49,925 nt of DNA from CAZEMR01 sp964513465 (lineage in GTDB: Bacteria > Bacteroidota > Ignavibacteria > Kapaibacteriales > UBA2268), in assembly GCA_964513465.1 (NCBI GenBank), contig CAZEMR010000017.1, positions 1 through 49,925 of the forward strand. Direction: 5' to 3'. Shown piece after piece: positions 29,034-38,939 of the stretch (the first letter of the stretch is position 1; each line of letters begins with the position of its first letter). The notes under the pieces are model-generated. The model ran no database searches. It worked only from the letters and a program-made list of their open reading frames with translations, and was not told where the DNA came from. The position numbers were made by a program, and so were the translations under genes.

Positions 29034-31973
29034 TTATCTTGCGACTACAACGGGGATGGTTGTAATATAATCGCCCTCGTATGTCATTCGCGAATAATAA
29101 ACGCCGGAAGTCAGATTGCCGACATTGACGCTGAAGCTGTGAACTCCGGCCTGGTAGTTGCCGCGCGCAACCGAAAGCACTTCGTGGCCGAGATTGTCAT
29201 AAAGCGCGATGCTGATATTGCCTGTGCGCGGAAGGGTTGCGGTCAGTTCTGCCGATGCGCTTGCGGGATTGGGATATACCGTCATCCGGGTTTCCGAGCG
29301 GAGCATTTCCTCGTCGACTTTGACCGGTGCGTCGCTGAGCAGGACGTCGTCTATATACCAGCCGTCGTCCGAGCCGACGAAGTTGGCATGGAGTCCGAAG
29401 CGGAAAATCAGAGTATCGCCCAGGTGTTCGCTAAGCCCGAAGTTTTCGCCGATGAATTCGCTCGAGGCAAGGTCGGGACCGAATTTATCGCTGTGGCTTG
29501 CGTCATACCAGCGCAGCGCTTCCCAGGTTTTACCGAAGTCGCTCGAATAATCGAGCTTGCCGAGGTCCTGATTGCGGATAAGGGCAATGTGCTCGAATGT
29601 GAGAGTGGTGCCTCCATCCTGGATTACGACAGGCGCGAAAAGCATATAATTGAATACATTGCTTTCGTAATCTCCATCGGGAGAATCGGTAAAGCTATTG
29701 GGCGATGATTTGGACACAACGTTTGTGATACCCCAGTCGCCGGTATACATAGGAGTAAGCGCGGTGAGTTCGTCGAAAGATTCGTCGAGAATCGTCAGCG
29801 GGGTGCCTGCAAATGCGTGCACTTCTTCGGAGTAAACGCTGACGGGTTCGGTTTCGCCGCGGCTTCCAACAGCTTTTAATTTAAGATGATGATAATTTTT
29901 TGTTTCGAGGGGAATCAGCACGCTGGAACGCTGGCCTGCGGCGATTGAATGATCCACTTCGTATACTTTGGTATCGTTTTCGTAAACATCGATCCGGGCA
30001 AGATCCGTAAACTGCGAGCCGTCCACTCTATGCGATGGGTTATCCCACGAAAGCATCACTCCGCCCTCGGCCGGGAGCCACGAAAGATTAGTCGGCGGAT
30101 GGGGCAGGAATTCGCCGCCGGCGCGTATCGATGCCAAGGCATTGTCGCTTTCCTGATTGTCGATCGTAACGGTTTTGAGTGTATATTGGTATACAACGCC
30201 GTCGGTAACTGTGGCGTCGAGGAATTCTCCTACGCCGCGCTCAACTTCGGTCAGTTTCTCACCTTCGCGATATATATGAATTTTAAAATCGGGAAGCGGT
30301 TCGTTGAGCATATTGGTTTCCGGATCGTCCCATGATAATAATATATTGGGCTGGCCATCCACCTGGTTGACAAGCTCCACGTTTTGCGGAGGCAGCGGTT
30401 TGTCGGACAGCGGGGCTATGAATACGTCGAGCGATTCGAAGCTTCCTCCGGGCTCGGTGGGCCACCAGAAGCAGGGATATACCACTCCGTTATGGGCCAC
30501 CACAGTGGTATAATCTCCCCAGTAGAAATTGCCGGTGCCCTGGATAGATACATCCGAAATATGATCGAGATATGTGGTCTCGGGTGTAAGGCGGATCACG
30601 GAGAAGTTTTCGCCGTCGCGCGAAATCGCGGCATATGCGTCCACTCCCTGGTTGTTCGGATCGTTCTGCGAGCTGTAATACATGATGCCGACCATACCGG
30701 TTACCGGATCGACGGCAATGGCCGGGAAGAATATGTCGTTGCCAATTTCGTTATTGTCAATAATTATCGGTTCGAACCAGCTTGTACCATTGTCTGTGGA
30801 TTTTGTAAGATAAAGATGCGTTTGGCCGTTGGCAGCATCTTTGCCGCACTGGGCTACATATACCCAGCCTTTGCGGGGTCCATTGGAATTATCAACCGCA
30901 ATCACCGGAGCCGAGGAGACCCTCATGTTCTGTTTCGTCGGGAATGTATTTCTGTAGGATTCCGTATTAATTTCGCCGATAGTGAAAACATCCAGCGCTT
31001 TTTCGGGGCCATACCAGCTGACGCCGCCATTTGAAGACCACGATACGAGGGCCTGAGTTTTGTTTGTCTGCATTGTCCTTTTCTGGAAGCATACATAAAT
31101 TCTGCCGTCGGGACCCACCGCTGGAATCGGAGACTGGGTGGCGCCGTCGCCGCCGGGAATTCTGACATGTGCGCTCCAGCTCACGCCATTATCGGTGGAT
31201 TTGGAGAACAGCACGGCTGCGTCTACTTTGAATTTTTTCCATGTCAGATAAACATTATCTTTATATGGCGATTCGGGACTTATATCAGCAGCAATCGTAT
31301 AGCGGTCGTGAAACGGCTGGGATATCTGGCCGCTGGTTTCGAGTGCGACCGGATAGGGCGTATCTTCCCATGTGAGGCCGCCGTCGGTGGATCGGACAAC
31401 AAACACGCCGTTGTCGCTTTCGTCATCGCCGCCATGCATGGTCTGAGTAAAACCATAGGAATAATATGCGTAACCCTGGGTGTCGAAAACAATACCGGGG
31501 TCAAAATTGGTGGCGCCGCCTCCCTGGGGCAGATTTACCCAGATTCCCTGATTTTTGGGAGTGGCGGTATGCTGCCAGGTCTGTCCGCCGTCGGTTGTGA
31601 CCCATGCGCTCATTCTATAACCGCGGTAGCCGTTGTTGTAGTACATATCATTGGCGGTTGCGATCATATTCTGCGGATTTGCCGGATTGATTGCCATCCA
31701 TGTTTCGGACTGCGATCCGGCCATATTCGAGCAGTTAATCAGGTCGAAACCCTCGCTCTGGATGCGGGGCATGTCGTATTTTTTCTCTTTGCCCGGAGTG
31801 CCGGTGGGCACTATTTTGTTGATTTTCGGGCCATTGAATCCGGAATAATAATCCGAATAAATAAAATCGGGCTGCATGTAGTATGGGATATTCCGGCCAT
31901 CTTTCTGCGCAATGGCGGAAAGCCCGGGAATTATCAGCAACGCGATCATCATAAGTAGTATACTTCTCTTCAT
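29034..31973 (-). CDS. T9SS-exported BNR/sialidase-fold protein with Fn3-like domains
   Basis: 979-aa secreted protein. There is a signal peptide at 1-22 (cut after SAIA). Residues ~60-520 form a sialidase-like beta-propeller with five Asp-box motifs (TTDGGQTW, STDGGLTW, STDNGVSW, SSNGGVSW, STDNGTSW). Two Fn3-like domains (~530-720) start with LPPQNVELV and HPPTNLSW. A jelly-roll domain (~730-890) holds SSDFGKTWEAL and DDGWYIDDVLL. The last ~80 residues are a type A T9SS sorting domain: VYPNPASAS at its start, YDNLGHEVLS, and a closing TSGVYYSRMTYEG ... VVVAR. It is therefore predicted to cross the outer membrane and be attached to the surface or released. The propeller substrate is unknown; the catalytic Arg triad of true sialidases was not identified. 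Confidence 0.88.
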   Translation of the reverse strand: MKRSILLMMIALLIIPGLSAIAQKDGRNIPYYMQPDFIYSDYYSGFNGPKINKIVPTGTPGKEKKYDMPRIQSEGFDLINCSNMAGSQSETWMAINPANPQNMIATANDMYYNNGYRGYRMSAWVTTDGGQTWQHTATPKNQGIWVNLPQGGGATNFDPGIVFDTQGYAYYSYGFTQTMHGGDDESDNGVFVVRSTDGGLTWEDTPYPVALETSGQISQPFHDRYTIAADISPESPYKDNVYLTWKKFKVDAAVLFSKSTDNGVSWSAHVRIPGGDGATQSPIPAVGPDGRIYVCFQKRTMQTNKTQALVSWSSNGGVSWYGPEKALDVFTIGEINTESYRNTFPTKQNMRVSSAPVIAVDNSNGPRKGWVYVAQCGKDAANGQTHLYLTKSTDNGTSWFEPIIIDNNEIGNDIFFPAIAVDPVTGMVGIMYYSSQNDPNNQGVDAYAAISRDGENFSVIRLTPETTYLDHISDVSIQGTGNFYWGDYTTVVAHNGVVYPCFWWPTEPGGSFESLDVFIAPLSDKPLPPQNVELVNQVDGQPNILLSWDDPETNMLNEPLPDFKIHIYREGEKLTEVERGVGEFLDATVTDGVVYQYTLKTVTIDNQESDNALASIRAGGEFLPHPPTNLSWLPAEGGVMLSWDNPSHRVDGSQFTDLARIDVYENDTKVYEVDHSIAAGQRSSVLIPLETKNYHHLKLKAVGSRGETEPVSVYSEEVHAFAGTPLTILDESFDELTALTPMYTGDWGITNVVSKSSPNSFTDSPDGDYESNVFNYMLFAPVVIQDGGTTLTFEHIALIRNQDLGKLDYSSDFGKTWEALRWYDASHSDKFGPDLASSEFIGENFGLSEHLGDTLIFRFGLHANFVGSDDGWYIDDVLLSDAPVKVDEEMLRSETRMTVYPNPASASAELTATLPRTGNISIALYDNLGHEVLSVARGNYQAGVHSFSVNVGNLTSGVYYSRMTYEGDYITTIPVVVAR

Positions 31974-32075
31974 CGTATCAATCCAATTATTTGTTATGAT
32001 AATTATTATAAAGATATATCTGTTTATTAAAACGTAAGATTTTCAATATAATTGATTTATTATAAATATAAAACC

Positions 32076-32132
32076 AAAAAACATTTTGCCCTCCGGAATT
32101 ATGTCTTACAGGAGACAGTTCCAGAGGGCAAA
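32076..32132 (-). terminator. Probable terminator after rluA
   Basis: On the minus strand TTTGCCCTC pairs with GAGGGCAAA, with an inner GGAA/TTCC pairing and a larger loop, then T-rich DNA (TGTTTTTTGG). It lies 16-20 bases after the rluA stop codon. Confidence 0.65.
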
Positions 32133-32148
32133 AAGTTACAATTGCGAT

Positions 32149-32886
32149 TTATTCGCCTGCAGAAGCATATTTGCCGAGCACCTGAGTAAGCGCTTTATAA
32201 TCCTTGGGATATTCGGCTATCGACTCGGTATGCTCGCCTGTCATCGGATGCGTAAATCCGATCGAATACGAATGGAGAGATACCCTTTTCATCAGCGGAC
32301 GCTCCTCGGTACCTTTTTTCAGATTGAATCGGCGCTTGACCGACGATACATAAAATGCGTCGTTATTGCCATAGAGCGGATCGATTATCAGCGGATGACC
32401 GATCGCAGAGCAATGCACGCGTATCTGGTGCTGACGGCCGGTTTTGAGCTCGCACTCCAGAAGTGTCGCACCGCGATATCGCTCCAGCACGCGGATTATC
32501 GTCAGCGATTCCTTGCCGCGCACCGATGGCATCATTGCTCCCTTTTTGGCGGGATTGGGCATCACCGGGATGTCTACCTCCATAGTGTTTTCGGCGACTA
32601 TTCCCTGCACCACCGCATGATATATCTTGCGTATCGAGTGCTCTTCGAATTGCAGGCTGAGTGCGCGATGGGCCTCGGCCGTGCGGGCAAATACTATTGC
32701 CCCGCTTGTTTCCCGATCGAGCCGGTGTACGACGAATATACGCCCGAAGCGGTCTCCGAGAATATGGTCGAGACTGGGCAGCCGTCGATTAAAACGGTCG
32801 GGTATAGACAGCAGTCCGGCGGGTTTATTGGCCACCAGAATGCTGTCGTCAATATATAATGGTTCGATATCGTATTTCTCTGGCAT
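32149..32886 (-). CDS. RluA family pseudouridine synthase
   Basis: Converts specific uridines of rRNA or tRNA to pseudouridine. The catalytic motif HRLDRETSG (D57) and downstream LKTGRQHQIRVHCSAIGHPLIIDPLYG are the RluA-family signature. At 245 aa it is short and lacks the N-terminal S4 domain of RluC/RluD, so it is closer to the compact RluA/TruC-like group; target positions cannot be told. The ATG overlaps the folD stop by one base (TAATG), so the two are cotranscribed with folD first. Confidence 0.9.
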   Translation of the reverse strand: MPEKYDIEPLYIDDSILVANKPAGLLSIPDRFNRRLPSLDHILGDRFGRIFVVHRLDRETSGAIVFARTAEAHRALSLQFEEHSIRKIYHAVVQGIVAENTMEVDIPVMPNPAKKGAMMPSVRGKESLTIIRVLERYRGATLLECELKTGRQHQIRVHCSAIGHPLIIDPLYGNNDAFYVSSVKRRFNLKKGTEERPLMKRVSLHSYSIGFTHPMTGEHTESIAEYPKDYKALTQVLGKYASAGE

Positions 32887-33773
32887 TATTTCTTTTCTGA
32901 TTTTTCGAGAGCGGATTTAAATGTGTTTGTCATAAGCATTGCAATGGTCATCGGCCCCACGCCGCCGGGCACTGGAGTAATCGCAGAAGCCTTGCGCGAT
33001 ACCTCATCGAAATTTACGTCGCCGGTCAGCCGATAGCCGCGCTCGCGGGAAGCATCCTCGACCCGATTGATACCGACGTCGATCACGGCTACTCCGTCTT
33101 TGACGTCGTTGGCGCCGATTACTTCCGCTACTCCGGCTGCGACTATCAGCACATCCGCCTGGCGGGTGTATTTGCTGATGTCTTTTGCGCCGGTGTGGCA
33201 GATCGTTACCACGGCATTGGCGTATTCATTTTTTTGATAAAGCATATTTGCAATCGGCTTGCCTACGATATTGCTGCGTCCGACCACTACTACATGCTTG
33301 CCCTTCAGCTCGATTCCGCTTACTTTAATTAGCTCGAGTATGCCCGCCGGGGTGCATGGCAGAAAGCCGGGCAGCCCTATCACCAGACGTCCGATATTCT
33401 CGGGGTGGAAGCCGTCCACGTCCTTATCGGGGCGGATAGTAAGCAGCACCTTTGTTTCGTCGATATGATCAGGCAGCGGAAGCTGAACGAGTATGCCGTG
33501 GATTGTGGGATCGTTGTTCCATTTTTTGACCAGCCCGATTACTTCGTCCTCGCTGACGTTGGCCGGCAGATGCTCCATTACCGATTTGAAGCCGATTTCG
33601 TCGCAGGCCTTGATCTTGCCGCGCACGTATGATTCCGACGCCGGGTTATCGCCCGCCTGCAGCACAGCCAGTCCGGGCCTGACGCCGCGTTCTTCGAATA
33701 ATTTTTGTGTCCGGACTTTTAATTCCTCGCGAAAGTCTTTCGCGATTTTTTTTCCGTCAATAATCTTTGTCAT
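32886..33773 (-). CDS. folD: Bifunctional methylenetetrahydrofolate dehydrogenase/cyclohydrolase FolD
   Basis: Interconverts 5,10-methylene-, methenyl- and 10-formyl-tetrahydrofolate. The 295-aa cytoplasmic protein has the signature SYVRGKIKACDEIGF with its catalytic Tyr and Lys, GILVQLPLP, PDKDVDGFHPENIGRL, CTPAGILELI, the NADP-binding VVVGRSNIVGKP and the C-terminal TPVPGGVGPMTIAMLM. Complete and of usual length. AGGA lies before the ATG. Next upstream on the same strand is the DUF6588-like gene, 31 bases away. Confidence 0.96.
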   Translation of the reverse strand: MTKIIDGKKIAKDFREELKVRTQKLFEERGVRPGLAVLQAGDNPASESYVRGKIKACDEIGFKSVMEHLPANVSEDEVIGLVKKWNNDPTIHGILVQLPLPDHIDETKVLLTIRPDKDVDGFHPENIGRLVIGLPGFLPCTPAGILELIKVSGIELKGKHVVVVGRSNIVGKPIANMLYQKNEYANAVVTICHTGAKDISKYTRQADVLIVAAGVAEVIGANDVKDGVAVIDVGINRVEDASRERGYRLTGDVNFDEVSRKASAITPVPGGVGPMTIAMLMTNTFKSALEKSEKK

Positions 33774-33804
33774 TTTTCAAAATCCTGATATAAATTTACT
33801 TAAA

Positions 33805-35058
33805 TCATTTTCCGAATGTATATTGAATTCCGCCGCTGAAAATATTGAACTGGCTTACCGAATAGTCGGCGAATATCGCAAAGGGGCCGAATTCGCGGTA
33901 AAGCCCGATCGTCCACTTCATATTGTCGTCCTGAAGCGCGATGTGGGTCACCTGTGGCTTGGTATCGCCGGGATACCCGGGGCTTGGCTGCGGATTGGCC
34001 GGATCGGCCACCAGCCCGAGTTCGTATTGCACTTCGCCGGGCAGGTAGTATTTGAAGCTGGATGAAATGTTGATAATCTCATACGAAACGCCGGTATATA
34101 TATCCAGCCAGCCCTCGATTTCTTTACTAAAATGAAGATTCATATTCCATAGATTGGCATTTGCGCGAAGCTCGGCATTGGTGGTGCCGACGAAATTCTT
34201 CAGCGATGTGCCCTGCCATACGACCTGCGCGGCGGCATCGAACCACCTTTCGGGCAGGTATTGCGAAATGCTGTGCTTCAGGCCAACGCCCCAGAATGCG
34301 AATTCGCCTATATATTTACCCAGATCGATTGGGGGCACAAGGCGTAAAAGTATTTCGGTGCCGAAAAGCGAACCTATCTCTATCTGCGGCACCGCAGCCA
34401 GCACTGTGTTGATATTCCCGCCGGGATATAGCGGATAGCGCTGCGGAAACTGACCGATAATTTTTGTAAGGCTGTCCTGTAGATTTTTCGGCAGGAACTG
34501 GTACCCCGGATGCTCGCGCACCAACGCGGCCAGGGTATCGGTCGGAAGCGTGAATACTGTGTCTTTATTGCCCAGCACAGTGGATGCGCTTTCGGGGGTC
34601 ACGAAGCTGCCCTTTTCGAGGCCATCGTAGAGTACGGTTTTGAATAAGTAATTAATCAGTCCGGCAGTGTCTTTGATAAATACGTCTTCCATCCCTCTGA
34701 ATTCTATGAATTTAAGGGCGGTATCGAATACGAATTCCTCGGCGGGCATCTTAGGGGCGAAAGTTTTCATATCCTCGCGGACCATGCCTGCCATGGCGTG
34801 AATGCCGAATTTGACATACACTCCGTCGGGGTCTTTCGGGATAAATGCGCTGTTGAAAAATCTTGCGTTAGATGTGGCGTTGACTGCTTCGACCATTGGG
34901 CTGAGGTATGGCACCCCATTGAGTTCGAATATCTCGCGGCCGAACATGCGGGCAAGGTCAATTGTGTAGTCCGATACCGGCTCTTGCTGGGCGCGGGCCG
35001 GAAAGCTGATCGAAACAAATGCAAAGAGAACGGCGACAAATAACTTTTTCATTTTCAC
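33805..35058 (-). CDS. Predicted outer-membrane protein, DUF6588-like
   Basis: 417 aa with a cleavable signal (MKMKKLFVAVLFAFVSISFPARA, cut before QQEP). The early mature part (ARFFNSAFIPKDPDGVYVKFGIHAMAGMV ... KTFAPKMP) and a C-terminal half made of alternating strands with Tyr and Phe, ending in SGGIQYTFGK, fit an outer-membrane barrel. The pattern is like that of DUF6588 proteins from Ignavibacteria and relatives; that name is tentative because I could not run a profile search. AGGTG lies just upstream of the ATG. The function is unknown. Confidence 0.68.
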   Translation of the reverse strand: MKMKKLFVAVLFAFVSISFPARAQQEPVSDYTIDLARMFGREIFELNGVPYLSPMVEAVNATSNARFFNSAFIPKDPDGVYVKFGIHAMAGMVREDMKTFAPKMPAEEFVFDTALKFIEFRGMEDVFIKDTAGLINYLFKTVLYDGLEKGSFVTPESASTVLGNKDTVFTLPTDTLAALVREHPGYQFLPKNLQDSLTKIIGQFPQRYPLYPGGNINTVLAAVPQIEIGSLFGTEILLRLVPPIDLGKYIGEFAFWGVGLKHSISQYLPERWFDAAAQVVWQGTSLKNFVGTTNAELRANANLWNMNLHFSKEIEGWLDIYTGVSYEIINISSSFKYYLPGEVQYELGLVADPANPQPSPGYPGDTKPQVTHIALQDDNMKWTIGLYREFGPFAIFADYSVSQFNIFSGGIQYTFGK

Positions 35059-35074
35059 CTGTCTGAATTATCAA

Positions 35075-35263
35075 CTATTTAAATAATTTTTTCCGGACGA
35101 TTAAAAAGAAAGGAATCGCAATCAGCAGCAATGGTATTAGCAAGATAATATTGAATAATGCTTCAATAGCCACTTCGAATAATGTGAACAGAAGATGCAG
35201 CGCGACTGCCGCAAATGCGAATGCGATTATCCATGATAATAATGTTTTCAAATAGTCAGGCAT
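35075..35263 (-). CDS. Small two-helix membrane protein
   Basis: 62 aa: two hydrophobic helices (about 7-30 and 36-54) and a basic end (RKKLFK). It is between dnaE and the DUF6588-like gene on the same strand with gaps of 16-19 bases, which fits an operon and supports it being real. No family is recognised. Being so short, it could also be spurious. Confidence 0.5.
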   Translation of the reverse strand: MPDYLKTLLSWIIAFAFAAVALHLLFTLFEVAIEALFNIILLIPLLLIAIPFFLIVRKKLFK

Positions 35264-35282
35264 TGTAAATATATGAATTTGT

Positions 35283-38200
35283 TTAACTTGTCAGAATACC
35301 GATATTTTTGATTCCGAAGATTTTTCCGAGCTTTTTGACGCTTTCGTGCCTTAGCGGAATTCGGGCATCATATATATTATATGCCGTTTTATATCCGTTG
35401 GCGCTGTTATATATATTAAACACCATTTTGGAATTTGTATCAAAATCGCCGTTCATCGCCTTCAGCGACCGGATACTTTCTTCGGAGATATTCTCATTTG
35501 CGAGATCTATCCATATTTTATATCCTTTAGCAAAACGTTTCAGGGTGTCTTCTATTGGAACTACTTCCTCGACAACCATCTTGATCAGATCGTCGTCGGT
35601 TTCGGACTTTCCGCACAGCACAAGCACCCGCCCCTCCTGAAGATATTTGCCCCATCTGGCAAACGAATCGCTCCAGAATATGCACTCGGCTTTGCCCTTG
35701 AAGTCCTCGATCATCACAAACGCAATGGTGTTGTTGCGCCGGTCCATTCGCTTGCGAATGCTGGAGACGAGGCCGACGATGCGCGTGTTTTTGCCGATCG
35801 CGGGGCTTGTGGACTCCTCGAGCCCGAAGGACGCCAGCGACTGCACATATGGCCAGTATTCATCCAGCGGATTGCCGGATACGTAGAAGCTGAGCATCTC
35901 CTTTTCCTTGTCGAGCTTCTCGCGGTCGGACCATTCGGGGACCTCCGGCAGCGTGGGCTCGGCGATTGTGGCGTCTTCCTCGCCGCCGCCGGCGAACAGG
36001 CTGTCCATTTGCATATTCCGGCTTTGCTCGAATGCTTTGGAATAATCCAGCGCAGAATCGATTGCTTCGAACAGCGCGGCGCGTTTGCCGCCGGAGACCG
36101 AATCGAATGCTCCGGCGCAGATCAGCGCCTCGAGCGCACGCCGGTTGATTAGCCGCGTATCCACCCGCGACACGAAGTCGAAAAATGAGATGAAGGGCTT
36201 TTCGGCGCGCTCCTCGACGATTTTCTCGACAGCGCTGGCGCCCACATTGCGGATGGCCGCCATGCCGAAGAATATATTATTGCCGCTTACGCTGAATTCC
36301 GCCCGCGAGCGGTTGATGTCGGGCGGCTGTACTTCTATGCCGAATTTGCGGGCCTCGTCGATAAGCTCGACGATCTTGGCCTGGTCGTTGACTTCGGCGG
36401 TCATGTTGGCGGCCAGGAATTCGGCGGTATAATTGGCCTTAAGCCAGGCAGTCTGGTATGCGACATATGAATACGCCAGCGAATGCGATTTATTGAATCC
36501 ATAATCAGCGAATTTGTATATCAAATCGAAAATCTCGAGCGCGAGCTTTTTGTCGATGCCCTTTTTGGCGGCGCCCTCGACGAATATCGGCTTTTGCTCG
36601 TCCATAATATGAGTCTTTTTCTTACCCATTGCGCGGCGGAGAACGTCCGCCTGACCGAGCGAGAACCCTGCAATATCGCGCACGAGCTGCATCACCTGCT
36701 CCTGGTAAACGATAATGCCATATGTATTTTTAAGCGCGGGCTCCATGATTTCATGAAGATATTTAATCGGTTTGCGCTCGAATTTGCGGTCGATGAATTC
36801 CGGGATATTCTCCATCGGGCCGGGCCGGTAGAGCGCATTCATAGCGGTGATTTCTTCCAGATTGCGCGGCTTGAGCTTTTTAAGATAGTCCTGCATTCCG
36901 CCGGATTCGAACTGGAACACGGCCAGCGTTTTGCCATTGCCCAAAAGGTCTAACGTTTTCTCGTCCTCGAAGTCGATCTCGTCTATATTTATATCTTTGC
37001 CATGATTATGGCGGATCATATCCAGCGTGTTTTCGATAATCGAAAGGGTGCGAAGCCCGAGGAAGTCCATCTTCAGCAGGCCGGCGGTCTCGAGCTCGTT
37101 CATGCTGTATTGGGTCAGCGAATCGACGCTCTGGCCGCGGGATTTGGCCGCACGCGAGATCGGCACATAATTCGTGATCGGGCCCGGGGCAATCACCACT
37201 CCGGCGGCGTGAACACCGGTGCCGCGGTTGATATTCTCTACCAATTGCGAGAATTTGATCAAATCCTGAATACTTTTGTCTTCCGAATTGCTGTATTCCT
37301 TCAGATCGGGCAATTTGAATGCTTCTTTTAATTTGAGCACCTTGCCGCGGACGACCGGAATTTTTTTTGTAATATCCTTAATCGTCGACAGCGGCACCCC
37401 AAGCACCCGCCCCACATCCGTCAGCGCCGCACGAGACGAGAGCTTGCCGAATGTGACGATCTGGGCGACGGATTCCTCGCCGTATTTCTCCTTTACGTAT
37501 TCGATTACGCGTTCGCGCTTGTCGTCGGCGAAGTCGATGTCGATATCAGGCATGCTGACGCGCTCTGGATTGAGGAATCGCTCGAACAGAAGATCATACC
37601 GCAGCGGATCGACATTTGTGATCTCCAGCGCATATGCCACAAGGCTTCCGGCGGCCGAACCGCGGCCCGGCCCGACGCTGACCCCGAGCTTTTTGGCGGC
37701 GAGAATAAAGTCCTGAACAATAAGGAAATAGCCCGCAAACCCCATCGTATTAATTATATTAAGCTCATAATCTGCGCGCTCGCGGATTTCGGGCGTAATT
37801 TCATCGAACCGCATATCGAGGCCATTGTAGGTGGTCTCGACCAGGAAGTCCTCGAGCGTTTCCGCGGGGGATTCCTCGGGGATATCGAATTCCGGCATGA
37901 AGAGCTTTTGCTCGAATTCGAGATTGCATTTGTCGGCCACTTCGGCGGTATTTTTGACCGCATCCGGGAAATTCCGGAATAATTTATTCATATCCTGCTG
38001 GGATTTGAACCAGAATTCGGGCTGCTGGTAGCGCAGTTTTTCGATGTCGACTGTTCCGGCGGTCGCGGCCGTGACGTCGCGTATATGCAACAGCACATTA
38101 TGCGCCACAGCGTGATCTTTGCTGATATAATGAATATCATTCGTGGCCACGATTTTGATGCCCAGGTCCTGAGCAATTCTTGGGGCGTCGCGCAGCACAA

Positions 38201-38768
38201 TTTTATCCGGCTTGAGGCCGTGATCCTGCAGCTCGATATAAAAATCGTCGCCGTATAATTGCTGATAATACCGGGCTTCCTCGCGGGCTTTTTCGAAATC
38301 GCCGTTGACAAGATGGATATTGACCACCCCGCCAATGCAGGCCGAAAGCGCGACGAGGCCCTCGCGGTATTGCTCGAGTAATTCCTTATCCACCCGCGGT
38401 TTATAATAAAATCCCTCTGTATGGCCCAGCGATGTCAGTTTGACCAGATTGCAGTAGCCGGTCATATCCTTTGCCAGCAGTACGAGATGAAAATACTGCT
38501 TTTCTTTCTTGCCGGAGAGCTGCGAACGCGGGGTTTTGTCGAATCGGCTGCCGTTGGCGACGTATGCCTCCATCCCGATAAGCGGTTTCAGTCCCTTGGC
38601 CTTAGCTTTATAATAAAACTCGATTGCGCCGTGCATCACTCCGTGGTCGGTCAGCGCCAGCGCCTTCTGATTGTCCTCCAGGGCTGCGTCGATAAGCTGC
38701 GGCACTGTTGGCATCGCATCGAGCAGCGAATAATGAGTATGGTTATGCAGATGAACGAATTCGTGCAT
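35283..38768 (-). CDS. dnaE: DNA polymerase III alpha subunit
   Basis: Replicative DNA polymerase catalytic subunit, 1161 aa, matching E. coli DnaE (1160). It starts with the PHP domain (HLHNHTHYSLLDAMPT, residues 6-21). The palm has VGPGRGSAAGSLVAYAL and MPDIDIDFADDKRERV with the catalytic aspartates; then fingers (GKTLAVFQFESGGMQ, MNALYRPGPMENIPEFI, QEQVMQLVRDIAGFSLGQADVLRRAMGKKK), the helix-hairpin-helix region (around INRRALEALICAGAFDS) and an OB-fold (TRIVGLVSSIRKRMDRRNNTIAF). The MPDIDID aspartates and the PHP His residues are present, but proofreading by PHP cannot be judged. A Bacteroidota-type promoter lies at 38809-38840. The gene is divergent from lpxB. Confidence 0.97.
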   Translation of the reverse strand: MHEFVHLHNHTHYSLLDAMPTVPQLIDAALEDNQKALALTDHGVMHGAIEFYYKAKAKGLKPLIGMEAYVANGSRFDKTPRSQLSGKKEKQYFHLVLLAKDMTGYCNLVKLTSLGHTEGFYYKPRVDKELLEQYREGLVALSACIGGVVNIHLVNGDFEKAREEARYYQQLYGDDFYIELQDHGLKPDKIVLRDAPRIAQDLGIKIVATNDIHYISKDHAVAHNVLLHIRDVTAATAGTVDIEKLRYQQPEFWFKSQQDMNKLFRNFPDAVKNTAEVADKCNLEFEQKLFMPEFDIPEESPAETLEDFLVETTYNGLDMRFDEITPEIRERADYELNIINTMGFAGYFLIVQDFILAAKKLGVSVGPGRGSAAGSLVAYALEITNVDPLRYDLLFERFLNPERVSMPDIDIDFADDKRERVIEYVKEKYGEESVAQIVTFGKLSSRAALTDVGRVLGVPLSTIKDITKKIPVVRGKVLKLKEAFKLPDLKEYSNSEDKSIQDLIKFSQLVENINRGTGVHAAGVVIAPGPITNYVPISRAAKSRGQSVDSLTQYSMNELETAGLLKMDFLGLRTLSIIENTLDMIRHNHGKDINIDEIDFEDEKTLDLLGNGKTLAVFQFESGGMQDYLKKLKPRNLEEITAMNALYRPGPMENIPEFIDRKFERKPIKYLHEIMEPALKNTYGIIVYQEQVMQLVRDIAGFSLGQADVLRRAMGKKKTHIMDEQKPIFVEGAAKKGIDKKLALEIFDLIYKFADYGFNKSHSLAYSYVAYQTAWLKANYTAEFLAANMTAEVNDQAKIVELIDEARKFGIEVQPPDINRSRAEFSVSGNNIFFGMAAIRNVGASAVEKIVEERAEKPFISFFDFVSRVDTRLINRRALEALICAGAFDSVSGGKRAALFEAIDSALDYSKAFEQSRNMQMDSLFAGGGEEDATIAEPTLPEVPEWSDREKLDKEKEMLSFYVSGNPLDEYWPYVQSLASFGLEESTSPAIGKNTRIVGLVSSIRKRMDRRNNTIAFVMIEDFKGKAECIFWSDSFARWGKYLQEGRVLVLCGKSETDDDLIKMVVEEVVPIEDTLKRFAKGYKIWIDLANENISEESIRSLKAMNGDFDTNSKMVFNIYNSANGYKTAYNIYDARIPLRHESVKKLGKIFGIKNIGILTS

Positions 38769-38808
38769 TATCTATCCGGAATATATTTTTTCAAAATCAA
38801 TATATATA

Positions 38809-38840
38809 CAAAGTTAGGCAAATCGGCGCAGGATATTCAA
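38809..38840 (-). promoter_or_regulatory. Bacteroidota-type promoter for dnaE
   Basis: On the minus strand: TTG (38838-38840), 21 bases, TAACTTTG (38809-38816). The predicted transcript start is near 38802, about 34 bases before the dnaE ATG. Confidence 0.5.
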
Positions 38841-38895
38841 TTTATCTATCCCCAATTTTTCAACACATGAAATTCATGATTTGCCCAAAATAATT

Positions 38896-38903
38896 TATCT
38901 TTG
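38896..38903 (+). promoter_or_regulatory. Possible -7 element for the lpxB operon
   Basis: TATCTTTG matches TAnnTTTG; the -33 position holds TTC (38873-38875) instead of TTG, at a spacing of 20. It lies 37 bases before the GTG start of lpxB. Confidence 0.42.
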
Positions 38904-38939
38904 CGGAGAAATTCTTTGCCAAATTACTTAAAAGTATAA

